Source: Halomarinibacterium sedimenti (GTDB lineage: Bacteria; Bacteroidota; Bacteroidia; Flavobacteriales; Flavobacteriaceae). Taken from it: DNA of 64,000 bases. The position numbers and the translations under genes are program-made. The stretch covers positions 1-64,000 of the forward strand of contig NZ_JAHWDP010000007.1 in NCBI RefSeq assembly GCF_019312585.1. The letters run 5' to 3'. Within the stretch, counting starts at the first letter, position 1, and the number at the start of each line of letters is the position of its first letter. Under the pieces are notes generated by a model, which saw nothing but the letters and a program-made list of their open reading frames with translations, did no database searches and had not been told where the DNA came from. Positions 1 to 7,445 of the stretch are shown one piece after another.

Positions 1-76
1 ATTCCGAACAGGGAAGTTAAGCCCGATTGCGCCGATGATACTGCATCTATGTGGAAAAGTAGGTCGCCGCCTTCTT
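1..76 (+). rRNA. rrf: 5S ribosomal RNA, 3' part
   Basis: The first 76 bases read as the 3' two-thirds of a 5S rRNA: the conserved CCGAAC ... GAAGTTAAGCCC segment, GCGCCGATGATACTGC, and the closing GTAGGTCGCCGCC helix strand. The 5' end lies outside the window. An rRNA operon on the + strand therefore ends here. It is followed at once by a strong terminator. The exact 3' end is estimated from the family pattern and could be off by a few bases. Confidence 0.93.
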
Positions 77-78
77 TT

Positions 79-113
79 AAAAACCCCTCCAAAATATTGG
101 AGGGGTTTTTTTA
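79..113 (+). terminator. Rho-independent terminator of the rRNA operon
   Basis: An 11-bp perfect stem (AAACCCCTCCA, 81-91, with TGGAGGGGTTT, 98-108) closes a 6-nt loop and runs into a T tract. It sits directly after the 5S rRNA, so it should end the rRNA transcript. Confidence 0.92.
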
Positions 114-146
114 TACTATTTTTGTTGAAAATTAGTTACCTACAAT

Positions 147-764
147 ATGTATAGCAAAAAGGAAGAATTTTGGAATGTGGTTACCCATGGTATAGGTATA
201 CTATTATCTTTTGTGGCGCTAATATTGTTATTAATTTTTAATAATGGCAATGCATTAGATACGTTGAGTATAGTTCTATATTCAGCTACGCTTGTATTTC
301 TGTATTCAGCTTCCACGCTTTACCATTCAGTTTCTAGTGAAAAATGGAAATTTTTTTTCAGAAAACTGGATCATATAGGGATCTATTTTTTAATTGCGGG
401 AACCTATACTCCTGTTGCACTTATTTCTTTAGTGAATGAAAATGGTTGGACCATTTTTTGGACGGTTTGGGGAATTGCTATTGCAGGAACCATTTTAAAA
501 ATTTTCTTCACAGGTAAATATGATAAACTTTCCCTTTTACTATATCTAGCTATGGGGTGGTTAATTATATTCGATTTTAAAAACCTTTGGGAAGTTCAAT
601 CGGCTTTAGGAATTACATTATTAGGACTGGGAGGTTTATTTTATACTCTTGGGACTATTTTTTATGCCTTTGAAAGAATTCCTTATAATCACGCTATCTG
701 GCACGTATTTGTCCTAGCGGGAAGTGTGTTTCATTTCTTTTTTATATTTCTCGATGTCATTTAA
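147..764 (+). CDS. HlyIII / PAQR-family membrane protein
   Basis: A 205-residue protein with about seven hydrophobic segments. It carries the conserved residues of the hemolysin III/PAQR family: an early FWNVVTHGIG segment, LYHS, KLDHIGIYFLIAGTYTP, and a C-terminal HAIWHVFVLAGSVFHF. In this family the conserved His and Asp residues form a zinc site inside the membrane bundle, and the bacterial members have no firmly settled enzymatic role despite the hemolysin name. The length is normal for the family. The ATG lies 34 nt after the rRNA terminator, so it needs its own promoter. The gene converges on and overlaps the end of the ZIP transporter gene by 4 nt. Confidence 0.88.
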   Translation: MYSKKEEFWNVVTHGIGILLSFVALILLLIFNNGNALDTLSIVLYSATLVFLYSASTLYHSVSSEKWKFFFRKLDHIGIYFLIAGTYTPVALISLVNENGWTIFWTVWGIAIAGTILKIFFTGKYDKLSLLLYLAMGWLIIFDFKNLWEVQSALGITLLGLGGLFYTLGTIFYAFERIPYNHAIWHVFVLAGSVFHFFFIFLDVI

Positions 765-1429
765 AGTAGGTAAGCGAGTATCACACCTATAAAAATAGTA
801 GTTAACTTCATTAAATTAAACTTGTGGTCTTTGCTGCTTTCAAATAAAATGGTGGTGGATACGTGTAAAAAGATACCAATAGCAATCGCATTTATTTCTG
901 TAGAATAATCTGAAAGTACTGAGATATTATTTTTGAAAAAGCTTCCTAGTGGGGTCATACATGCAAACAATAGTAAAAAAAATACCGTTGTTTTTTTTGA
1001 GTATTCAGCAGCTATAAAATAGATGGTAAGAATCACCGCTATAGGTATTTTATGAATGACAACTCCCCATAAAACATCAGCATTTTCAGTGATGGGAAAC
1101 CCTTCAATAATAGAGTGTATCGATAATCCTAAAAACAATAACCACGGAAAATCTTTATGGTCACCATGTAAATGAACGTGTCCATGTTCTGCTCCTTTGG
1201 TGATAAAATCAAGAATAATTTGAAGCAGAATACCTATCATAATAAGTACTCCAATACTTTTTGAAGGACTTTCAAAAACTTCAGGGAGTAATTCAAATAA
1301 CGTAATGGATAGTAGAAAAGCACCACTAAATGAAAGTAAATATTGATGAATCAATACTTTCTTGCTAGAAATTAGTAACGCAATAATATATCCAGCACCT
1401 ATTGCTAAAAATGGAAGTAAATAAACCAT
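761..1429 (-). CDS. ZIP-family metal transporter
   Basis: A 222-residue integral membrane protein with about seven to eight hydrophobic helices. The two metal-site helices are recognisable: HSIIEGFPI (about residues 106-114) and HKIPIAVIL (about 126-134), matching the HNxxEG and HEIPHE patterns of ZIP transporters. A His-rich cytoplasmic loop (EHGHVHLHGDHKDF, near residue 85) lies before the first, as is usual in this family. The expected role is uptake of zinc or another divalent cation across the inner membrane. HKIP replaces the usual HEIP, so one metal ligand differs from the textbook site. Substrate cannot be read from the sequence. Confidence 0.85.
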   Translation of the reverse strand: MVYLLPFLAIGAGYIIALLISSKKVLIHQYLLSFSGAFLLSITLFELLPEVFESPSKSIGVLIMIGILLQIILDFITKGAEHGHVHLHGDHKDFPWLLFLGLSIHSIIEGFPITENADVLWGVVIHKIPIAVILTIYFIAAEYSKKTTVFFLLLFACMTPLGSFFKNNISVLSDYSTEINAIAIGIFLHVSTTILFESSKDHKFNLMKLTTIFIGVILAYLL

Positions 1430-1463
1430 GGGTTAAATTTGGTAATGCCTTGCTAAAATAGGC

Positions 1464-1471
1464 TATTTTTG
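1464..1471 (+). promoter_or_regulatory. -7 box TATTTTTG of the THUMP methyltransferase
   Basis: TATTTTTG matches the Bacteroidota -7 consensus TAnnTTTG. A TTG at 1439-1441 lies 22 nt upstream, slightly wider than the usual spacing. The box is 21 nt before the ATG at 1493. Confidence 0.5.
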
Positions 1472-1492
1472 CAAAGAGTTTGAACACAATAC

Positions 1493-2650
1493 ATGGAAAA
1501 TAATTTTAAAATGATTGCCAAGACCCTTTACGGCCTGGAAGATTTATTAGCAAAAGAACTTCAAGAACTTGGAGCTTCATCTATAGAAAAAGGGATCCGA
1601 AATGTTTCATTTGAAGGGGACACAGGGTTTATGTACAAAGCCAACCTATGTTGTAGAACTGCCATTAAAATATTGAAACCCATCGATTATTTTAATGTAT
1701 TTACGGAAGACGACATCTATAAAAAAGTATATGACATCCCTTGGGAAAATTATATGACAAGTGATGGCTCGCTGGCTGTTAATGCTACTGTTTTTTCTGA
1801 AGTTTTCACCCATTCTCAATATATCGCTTTAAAAACCAAAGATGCTATTGTAGACCGTTTTAGAGATAGGGAAGGGGTGCGTCCCGATGTAGATTTAGAT
1901 CATCCTACCCTACGAATCAATATTCACATCGACAGAAATATTTGTACTATCTCATTAGACAGTTCTGGCGAATCATTACATAAAAGAGGATATAAAGTAA
2001 GTTCTGCATTGGCGCCAATAAATGAAGTCTTAGCTGCAGGAATTTTGATGCTTTCTGGTTGGAGAGGGCAATGTGATTTCTTAGATCCTATGTGTGGTAG
2101 TGGAACGTTCCTTACTGAAGCAGCCATGATAGCCTGTAATATCCCTGCAAATTTAAATAGAGATGAGTTTGGTTTTGAAACGTGGCCCGATTTTGATGAA
2201 GATCTATACGAAATTATAGAAAGTGCTTCTTTGAAAAAAATTAAAGATTTTCATTTTAAAATTGTTGGGTATGAAATAGATCCAATATCCATAAAGAAAG
2301 CAAAAGAGAATGTAAAGAATGCGAACCTGCAAGATTTTATAGAAATCAAAGAACAGAACTTCTTTGAAAGCAAAAAAGAACATGATAAATACCTACATTT
2401 AGTTTTTAATCCTCCCTATGACGAACGCCTTTCTGTAAAAAATATCGAAGAATTCTATGGGAATATTGGAAACACCTTAAAGCATGGCTATCCAGGTTCA
2501 CAAGCCTGGATGATTACTTCTAATATGGATGCACTAAAATGTGTGGGATTACGACCTTCACAAAAAATTAAATTATTTAACGGAAAGTTGGAAGCAAAAT
2601 TAGTGAAATACGAAATGTATTCAGGCAGTAAAAAGGCAAGTAAACAATAA
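1493..2650 (+). CDS. THUMP-domain class I RNA methyltransferase (RlmL N-domain / YpsC type)
   Basis: A 385-residue protein with an N-terminal ferredoxin-like/THUMP RNA-binding region (about residues 5-155) and a C-terminal Rossmann methyltransferase. It shows the SAM motif DPMCGSGTFLTEAAM (about 197-211) and the catalytic NPPYDER motif (about 304-310), the hallmark of N2-guanine methylation. The relative in gamma-proteobacteria is the N-terminal half of RlmL, which makes m2G2445 in 23S rRNA. Here the RlmK half is absent, as in Firmicutes and Bacteroidota. The exact target base is inferred. The stop codon is immediately followed by the converging DUF6048 gene. Confidence 0.9.
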   Translation: MENNFKMIAKTLYGLEDLLAKELQELGASSIEKGIRNVSFEGDTGFMYKANLCCRTAIKILKPIDYFNVFTEDDIYKKVYDIPWENYMTSDGSLAVNATVFSEVFTHSQYIALKTKDAIVDRFRDREGVRPDVDLDHPTLRINIHIDRNICTISLDSSGESLHKRGYKVSSALAPINEVLAAGILMLSGWRGQCDFLDPMCGSGTFLTEAAMIACNIPANLNRDEFGFETWPDFDEDLYEIIESASLKKIKDFHFKIVGYEIDPISIKKAKENVKNANLQDFIEIKEQNFFESKKEHDKYLHLVFNPPYDERLSVKNIEEFYGNIGNTLKHGYPGSQAWMITSNMDALKCVGLRPSQKIKLFNGKLEAKLVKYEMYSGSKKASKQ

Positions 2651-2651
2651 G

Positions 2652-3365
2652 TTATTTCTTAAAAATTGGAATTAAATACGACAAACTGTATCCATATCCC
2701 ACACCAAACTTGCTAAAGTCATACGTTCGATTAAATCCTGGAACGATAAGATTATCAAAGTTGTCTGGCGTTTTTTCGCTTATCATTCGTTTTACTTGCA
2801 CATTAATGCCGAGATAAAGGTTAGTGAAAATTTCGGTTTTTACTCCCAATATAAATTCAATCCAACTGGCATTTAATCCTGAAAATTCAATGGGATCTGT
2901 TCGAATTTCAGTTGGAAACGTAATGTCTGTAGTGTAGACAGGATAAGCTGTTAATTCTTCAGAAAAAGTCGCAAATCCATAACGCAATCCAGCAGTGATG
3001 GCGTTGTTCATTCCTATCCAATTATTATACGCATTGTAATCGGCGCCTAATTTTATGTAACTACCAGAAATAGTTGCTTTTAAACTATCTTCATCCCAGT
3101 CTCGCGTTTCAGTTCCAATTTCTGCAGCAGCATAAAACTTTTCTGAAAAACGTAAATCCCCCACAATTTCAAAACCAGAATAACCATCCTCAAAAGCTGT
3201 TCTGGCTAATTTTGAAAGATCACCGCCAACACGTAAACCATATTTTTGTGTAGCTACTTTTGTTGTGTCCGTAGTCGTTTCAGAAGTTTCTTGTGCTGTC
3301 ATAGAAAATGAAGCACAAAGCATACTAATGGAAAATAGTAATATGTACTTCGTTTTCATTGTCAA
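2652..3365 (-). CDS. DUF6048-like secreted beta-barrel protein
   Basis: A 237-residue protein with a signal peptide (MKTKYILLFSISMLCASFSMTAQ, cleaved after Gln about residue 25) and alternating hydrophobic beta-strands rich in Gly and aromatic residues (YGLRVGGDLS, GLRYGFA, FGVGYGYSLSYLIP). The pattern predicts a small outer-membrane barrel. The gene overlaps the upstream lipoprotein gene by 41 nt and is the last gene of the rlmD operon. This three-gene order is familiar in flavobacteria, and I assign the DUF6048 label from that context and from memory. The function is unknown. A start at the second Met (3359) is equally plausible. Confidence 0.72.
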   Translation of the reverse strand: MTMKTKYILLFSISMLCASFSMTAQETSETTTDTTKVATQKYGLRVGGDLSKLARTAFEDGYSGFEIVGDLRFSEKFYAAAEIGTETRDWDEDSLKATISGSYIKLGADYNAYNNWIGMNNAITAGLRYGFATFSEELTAYPVYTTDITFPTEIRTDPIEFSGLNASWIEFILGVKTEIFTNLYLGINVQVKRMISEKTPDNFDNLIVPGFNRTYDFSKFGVGYGYSLSYLIPIFKK

Positions 3366-3822
3366 CAGTTGTTTTTAAAATTTCAGTATCCAGAATCCAA
3401 TTACCGTTTAAAGGTTCTTCTTCCAAATCCACAAATAAATCATTGTAAATTACTTTAAATCCGCAAGCTCTGTTTATATAAACTTCTTCTCTTGAATAAT
3501 TAAAGGAAATTGCATCAAAGTTATGATCTTCTTCACTAGTGCTATTATATTCAAAAAGGAATGAAGATAGATTTAATTCGGTATCCAATGGAATTAAAAC
3601 TTCCGTATCATTAATGGCAGAAGCGGTGACTAAAGTACTGTCTGCATTATTTACATAAATAACCAAATCTTGTACAGCTTTGGTCGATTCTCTATCTGTG
3701 ATGTCTCTAAATTCAATGTATAAAAGGGGAGTGGTAGCAGTATCCTCAGGACAAATATCATCTCGGGTACAACCCATAAAGAGTGCCAATAAAAATAAAG
3801 CTGAAAATAATCTAAGGGCCAT
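3325..3822 (-). CDS. DUF6452-like lipoprotein
   Basis: A 165-residue protein with a lipoprotein signal peptide (ALFLLALFMGCTRDD, lipobox L-F-M-G-C, Cys about residue 18). The mature part is beta-rich, with two further Cys (CPED near the N-terminus and ACGFK near residue 118). It starts with a TAATG overlap on the rlmD stop codon and its end overlaps the DUF6048 gene by 41 nt, so the three are translated from one message. The family name is assigned by context. The function is unknown, and the location is probably the periplasmic face of an envelope membrane. Confidence 0.7.
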   Translation of the reverse strand: MALRLFSALFLLALFMGCTRDDICPEDTATTPLLYIEFRDITDRESTKAVQDLVIYVNNADSTLVTASAINDTEVLIPLDTELNLSSFLFEYNSTSEEDHNFDAISFNYSREEVYINRACGFKVIYNDLFVDLEEEPLNGNWILDTEILKTTVDNENEVHITIFH

Positions 3823-5237
3823 TAAGAATTTCGTTTTTCCAAAAGTACAACATTTTCTACGTGATGTGTCTGCGGAAACATATCTACTGGTTGCACCTTT
3901 GTCACTTTATAAAAAGCATTCATTAAACTTAAATCTCGAGCCTGTGTAGCACTATTACAGCTTACATAAACAATCTTATTGGGTGAAAGCCGGATAAGTT
4001 GCTCCACCACATCTTTATGCATTCCGTCACGAGGAGGATCGGTAATAACCACATCGGGTTTTCCGTGTTCTGAAATAAAAGCAATGTTAAACACCTTTTT
4101 CATATCACCCACATGAAAGCTTACATTTTCAATTCCATTTAGTTTTGCATTCTCCCTGGCAGCCTCAATGGCTTCTGGTACTGCTTCAATGCCAACAACA
4201 TACTTTGCTTTTTTAGCAACAAACTGCGCAATGGTTCCCGCTCCAGTATATAAATCATACACCAATTCGTCACCTTTTAAATTTGCAAAATCTCTTGTTA
4301 CTTTATACAATTCATGGGCTTGATCACTATTGGTTTGATAAAAAGATTTAGCATTGATCTTAAATTTTAAACCTTCCATCTCTTCAAAAATGTGATCTCT
4401 TCCGCTGAAACAAATAACCTCCTGGTCGTAAATAGTATCGTTTGCTTTTGAATTAACAACATATAAAAGCGATGTTATTTCAGGAAATTCTTTAGAAATA
4501 GCAGTTAAAAGTAACTCCCTTTTTTCTTTGTCTTCATAATAAAACTGAAGCAATACCATCACTTCTCCTATGGAAGTATTTCGTATCATTAAAGTACGCA
4601 ATAGGCCTTCTTGATTTCGGGTGTTAAAAAAAGGAAGTTTTAATTCTTCAGCCTTCTTTTTAATAAAATTTCGGATATCGTTACTTGGATCTGCTTGTAA
4701 ATGACATGTCGAAATGTTTAAAATTTTGTCCCACATTCCTGGAATATGGAACCCTAAAGCATTTCGGTTTTCAATAACTTTATCGCTTTCAATTTGATCT
4801 TTGGTAAGCCATTTACTGTCGCTAAAGGAAAACTCCATTTTATTGCGATACAAATATTCATTTTTGGAGCCAAGAATGGGAGTAACCTCTGGAAGTTCTA
4901 TTTTACCTAAGCGCTTAAGATTATTTTCAACTTCTTTTTGTTTGAAGAATAACTGATGTTCATACGCCATTTGTTGCCATTTGCATCCTCCACAGGTACC
5001 AAAATGATCGCAAACGGGTGTTGTTCTTTTTTCAGAATATTTTGAAAATTCAATTGCGGTTCCTTCATAATAACCACTTCGCTGTTTTGTGGTTTGTACC
5101 GTAGCAATATCGCCAGGTACAGCATTATTTATAAAGATAACTTTCCCGTCTGGAGCCTTAGCCACGGCCTTTCCTTTTGCCCCAGCATCAATCACTTCTA
5201 TGTCTTTAAAAACTTTCCGTTTATTTCGTCTAGCCAT
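3822..5237 (-). CDS. rlmD: 23S rRNA (uracil-1939-C5)-methyltransferase RlmD
   Basis: A 471-residue protein with an N-terminal TRAM domain (about residues 8-65), an iron-sulfur cluster segment PVCDHFGTCGGCKWQQ (Cys about 76, 82, 85) and a C-terminal Rossmann methyltransferase. The catalytic region shows DLYTGAGT, DPPRDG and the nucleophile motif VYVSCN. A fourth cluster Cys is likely in STCHL (about residue 175). The enzyme methylates C5 of a uracil in 23S rRNA, and bacterial RlmD/RumA members carry a [4Fe-4S] cluster. It heads an operon with DUF6452 and DUF6048. A -7-like box TACTTTTG lies only 5 nt upstream of the ATG, suggesting a leaderless or nearly leaderless transcript. Confidence 0.93.
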   Translation of the reverse strand: MARRNKRKVFKDIEVIDAGAKGKAVAKAPDGKVIFINNAVPGDIATVQTTKQRSGYYEGTAIEFSKYSEKRTTPVCDHFGTCGGCKWQQMAYEHQLFFKQKEVENNLKRLGKIELPEVTPILGSKNEYLYRNKMEFSFSDSKWLTKDQIESDKVIENRNALGFHIPGMWDKILNISTCHLQADPSNDIRNFIKKKAEELKLPFFNTRNQEGLLRTLMIRNTSIGEVMVLLQFYYEDKEKRELLLTAISKEFPEITSLLYVVNSKANDTIYDQEVICFSGRDHIFEEMEGLKFKINAKSFYQTNSDQAHELYKVTRDFANLKGDELVYDLYTGAGTIAQFVAKKAKYVVGIEAVPEAIEAARENAKLNGIENVSFHVGDMKKVFNIAFISEHGKPDVVITDPPRDGMHKDVVEQLIRLSPNKIVYVSCNSATQARDLSLMNAFYKVTKVQPVDMFPQTHHVENVVLLEKRNS

Positions 5238-5242
5238 AGGCG

Positions 5243-5250
5243 CAAAAGTA
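5243..5250 (-). promoter_or_regulatory. -7 box TACTTTTG of rlmD
   Basis: On the minus strand TACTTTTG fits TAnnTTTG and ends 5 nt before the rlmD ATG at 5237. If used, transcription would start at or within a few bases of the start codon. No clear TTG is seen at the right spacing upstream, so confidence is limited. Confidence 0.4.
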
Positions 5251-5391
5251 ATGTCTTTCTATAAAAAATGTACATAAAATTTAGTAATTTGCGCCCAAGG
5301 ATGATTTCTCTCCTCCGCTGAATTTTCGAGTCTTCGAAAAAATAAAGGTATAGCAGGAATTTTTTATTTATTACTCTTAAAAATTTATGTT

Positions 5392-6672
5392 ATGGCAGTT
5401 TTAGAAAAAACTTCGTCGCAAAAAGCAATCGATTTAGAAAACAAGTACGGTGCTCACAATTACCATCCGCTTCCTGTGGTTTTATCTAGGGGAGAAGGTG
5501 TGTATGTTTGGGATGTTGAAGGAAAAAAGTATTACGATTTCCTTTCGGCGTATTCTGCCGTAAACCAAGGTCATTGTCATCCTAAAATTGTAAATGCAAT
5601 GACGAGTCAAGCGCAAAAGCTTACATTAACTTCACGTGCGTTTTATAATGATATGCTGGGGAAATATGAAAAGTATGCCACAGAATACTTTGGTTTTGAT
5701 AAGTTATTACCTATGAATACAGGAGCCGAGGCTGTTGAGACAGCTTTAAAGATTTGTCGTCGTTGGGCTTATCAAGTAAAAGGAATTTCTGAAAACGATG
5801 CACAAATCATTGTATGTGAAAATAACTTTCACGGAAGAACCACTACCATTATTTCATTTTCTAACGATCCTGTGGCAAGAAAGAATTTTGGACCTTATAC
5901 ACAAGGGTTTATTAAAATTGAATATGATAATTTAAAAGCACTTGAAGCTGCTCTAGAATCGAATAAGAACGTTGCTGGATTTTTGGTGGAGCCCATTCAA
6001 GGTGAAGCAGGAGTGTATGTACCTTCTGAGGGCTATTTAAAAGCTGCTAAGGCTCTTTGCGAAAAATATAACGTCTTGTTTATTGCGGATGAAGTACAGA
6101 CGGGAATTGCTCGAACAGGGAGATTATTAGCTACTTGTGGTAATTGTAGTTGCGAAAATAAAAATTGCAGTGGTACTCCAGAGGTGAAACCTGATATTTT
6201 AATTTTAGGAAAGGCATTAAGTGGGGGAGCCTACCCAGTATCAGCCGTTTTAGCAAACGACGCTATTATGAATGTCATTACACCGGGTTCACACGGATCT
6301 ACTTTTGGGGGAAATCCCATTGCGGCGGCTGTTGCGATGGCTGCCTTAGAGGTCGTGCAGGAAGAAAAACTGGCCGAGAAAGCTTATGTCTTGGGTGAAT
6401 TATTTAGAAAGAAGTTAAATGAATATATAGAAAATAGCAGCATTGCAAAACTGGTAAGAGGTAAAGGACTTCTTAATGCTATTGTTATCAATGATACTGA
6501 AGAAAGTGATACGGCTTGGAATATCTGTCTTCGTTTAAGAGATAACGGATTATTAGCAAAACCAACCCACGGGAATATTATCCGATTTGCACCGCCCTTG
6601 GTAATGACAGAAGATCAACTTTTGGATTGTGTTTCAATTATTGTTAAAACATTAAAAGAGTTTGAAAAATAA
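5392..6672 (+). CDS. rocD: Ornithine-oxo-acid transaminase (ornithine aminotransferase)
   Basis: A 426-residue class III PLP aminotransferase. Family signatures are [79 protein letters not shown] and the PLP-lysine motif ILGKALSGG (Lys about 276). It converts ornithine and 2-oxoglutarate to glutamate-5-semialdehyde and glutamate, linking arginine and proline metabolism in the cytosol. Compared with eukaryotic OAT it has an insert of about 15 residues just before the PLP-lysine segment, carrying Cys249, Cys252, Cys254 and Cys259 (C-x2-C-x-C-x4-C). The gene stands alone with a leader of about 100 nt and ends at a bidirectional terminator. Confidence 0.95.
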   Translation: MAVLEKTSSQKAIDLENKYGAHNYHPLPVVLSRGEGVYVWDVEGKKYYDFLSAYSAVNQGHCHPKIVNAMTSQAQKLTLTSRAFYNDMLGKYEKYATEYFGFDKLLPMNTGAEAVETALKICRRWAYQVKGISENDAQIIVCENNFHGRTTTIISFSNDPVARKNFGPYTQGFIKIEYDNLKALEAALESNKNVAGFLVEPIQGEAGVYVPSEGYLKAAKALCEKYNVLFIADEVQTGIARTGRLLATCGNCSCENKNCSGTPEVKPDILILGKALSGGAYPVSAVLANDAIMNVITPGSHGSTFGGNPIAAAVAMAALEVVQEEKLAEKAYVLGELFRKKLNEYIENSSIAKLVRGKGLLNAIVINDTEESDTAWNICLRLRDNGLLAKPTHGNIIRFAPPLVMTEDQLLDCVSIIVKTLKEFEK

Positions 6673-6692
6673 AGGCTAATGCCTGTTGTTTA

Positions 6693-6731
6693 CAAAAAAA
6701 AAGCGACCCTATTAAGGTCGCTTTTTTTTTG
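6693..6731. terminator. Bidirectional terminator between rocD and the CCC-motif gene
   Basis: GCGACC (6703-6708) pairs with GGTCGC (6716-6721), flanked by an A tract on the left and a T tract on the right. It can therefore stop transcripts from both sides. The two flanking genes converge here. Confidence 0.88.
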
Positions 6732-6747
6732 TATTTAGTTTAAAAAA

Positions 6748-7071
6748 TTACATTCCGTACTTCTCAAGCATTTCTTGTTGCATATTCATAATTCCATCTG
6801 AACCAAGAGTAGCAAATAACCAAACGGTATATATTAAATAAATAACATTAAGGGCAATACCAATATACGCTAGTATTTTCCCTGTTTTTACATTTTGATA
6901 ACCACTATATTGTTCTGGATTTTCTAAGTAGGTTTGAGTCGCTTTTTTAGCCATTACAATTGCAATGATACCAAAAATTAAACCGAGTACTCCATAGCAA
7001 CAGCAAGTTACAATAGAAATAATACCAAACACTAATATAAGCGTTGCATTAGGTAATTTTTGTTGTTCCAT
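6748..7071 (-). CDS. CCC-motif membrane protein (DUF4190-like)
   Basis: A 107-residue protein with two strong transmembrane helices: about residues 10-40, containing the run VTCCCYGVLGLIFGIIAI, and about 66-88. Between them is a short KKATQTYLENPEQYSGYQNVKTGKILAYIG loop typical of this family. The name refers to the three consecutive cysteines. The function is unknown. Small proteins of this type often sit next to DUF2752 genes in flavobacteria, as here. Confidence 0.8.
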   Translation of the reverse strand: MEQQKLPNATLILVFGIISIVTCCCYGVLGLIFGIIAIVMAKKATQTYLENPEQYSGYQNVKTGKILAYIGIALNVIYLIYTVWLFATLGSDGIMNMQQEMLEKYGM

Positions 7072-7145
7072 AATGATATGATTAGTTAGTTATTATCCTT
7101 TAAATTTAAGCAAAAATCTCTAAGCTACAAGAGTTTCTGTTAAAT

Positions 7146-7433
7146 TTATACGTGATATGTAGTATACATTTTTATAAAATAGCTCACTATTATTATCAAG
7201 ATGTTTATGGAAATAAGGAATACTTTAATAAACTTTCCATATTTATATTCAATAAAAAATGTCGAAATTAGAAAAAGTACAAGAAGAATAAGGGTATATA
7301 TTGCTGGATAGGCCTTAAATGCTAAGAGGAATTCTCCTTTAAAAAGAAAGGCCGTGGCACGTTGTATGCCACAGCCTAAACATTCAATTCCGAATAGTTT
7401 TTTATTAAGACAGGGGAGCATATACTCTTCCAT
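7146..7433 (-). CDS. DUF2752-family membrane protein
   Basis: A 95-residue protein starting with the family hallmark: a Cys-rich N-terminus (MLPCLNKKLFGIECLGCGIQRATAFLFKG) in which C-x-G-C-G-x-x-R is conserved. Two transmembrane helices follow (about 42-60 and 68-90). The molecular role is unknown. The gene lies 12 nt downstream of the large T9SS cargo gene on the same strand and is probably co-transcribed with it. Confidence 0.82.
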   Translation of the reverse strand: MEEYMLPCLNKKLFGIECLGCGIQRATAFLFKGEFLLAFKAYPAIYTLILLVLFLISTFFIEYKYGKFIKVFLISINILIIIVSYFIKMYTTYHV

Positions 7434-7445
7434 GTCTTAAAAATC

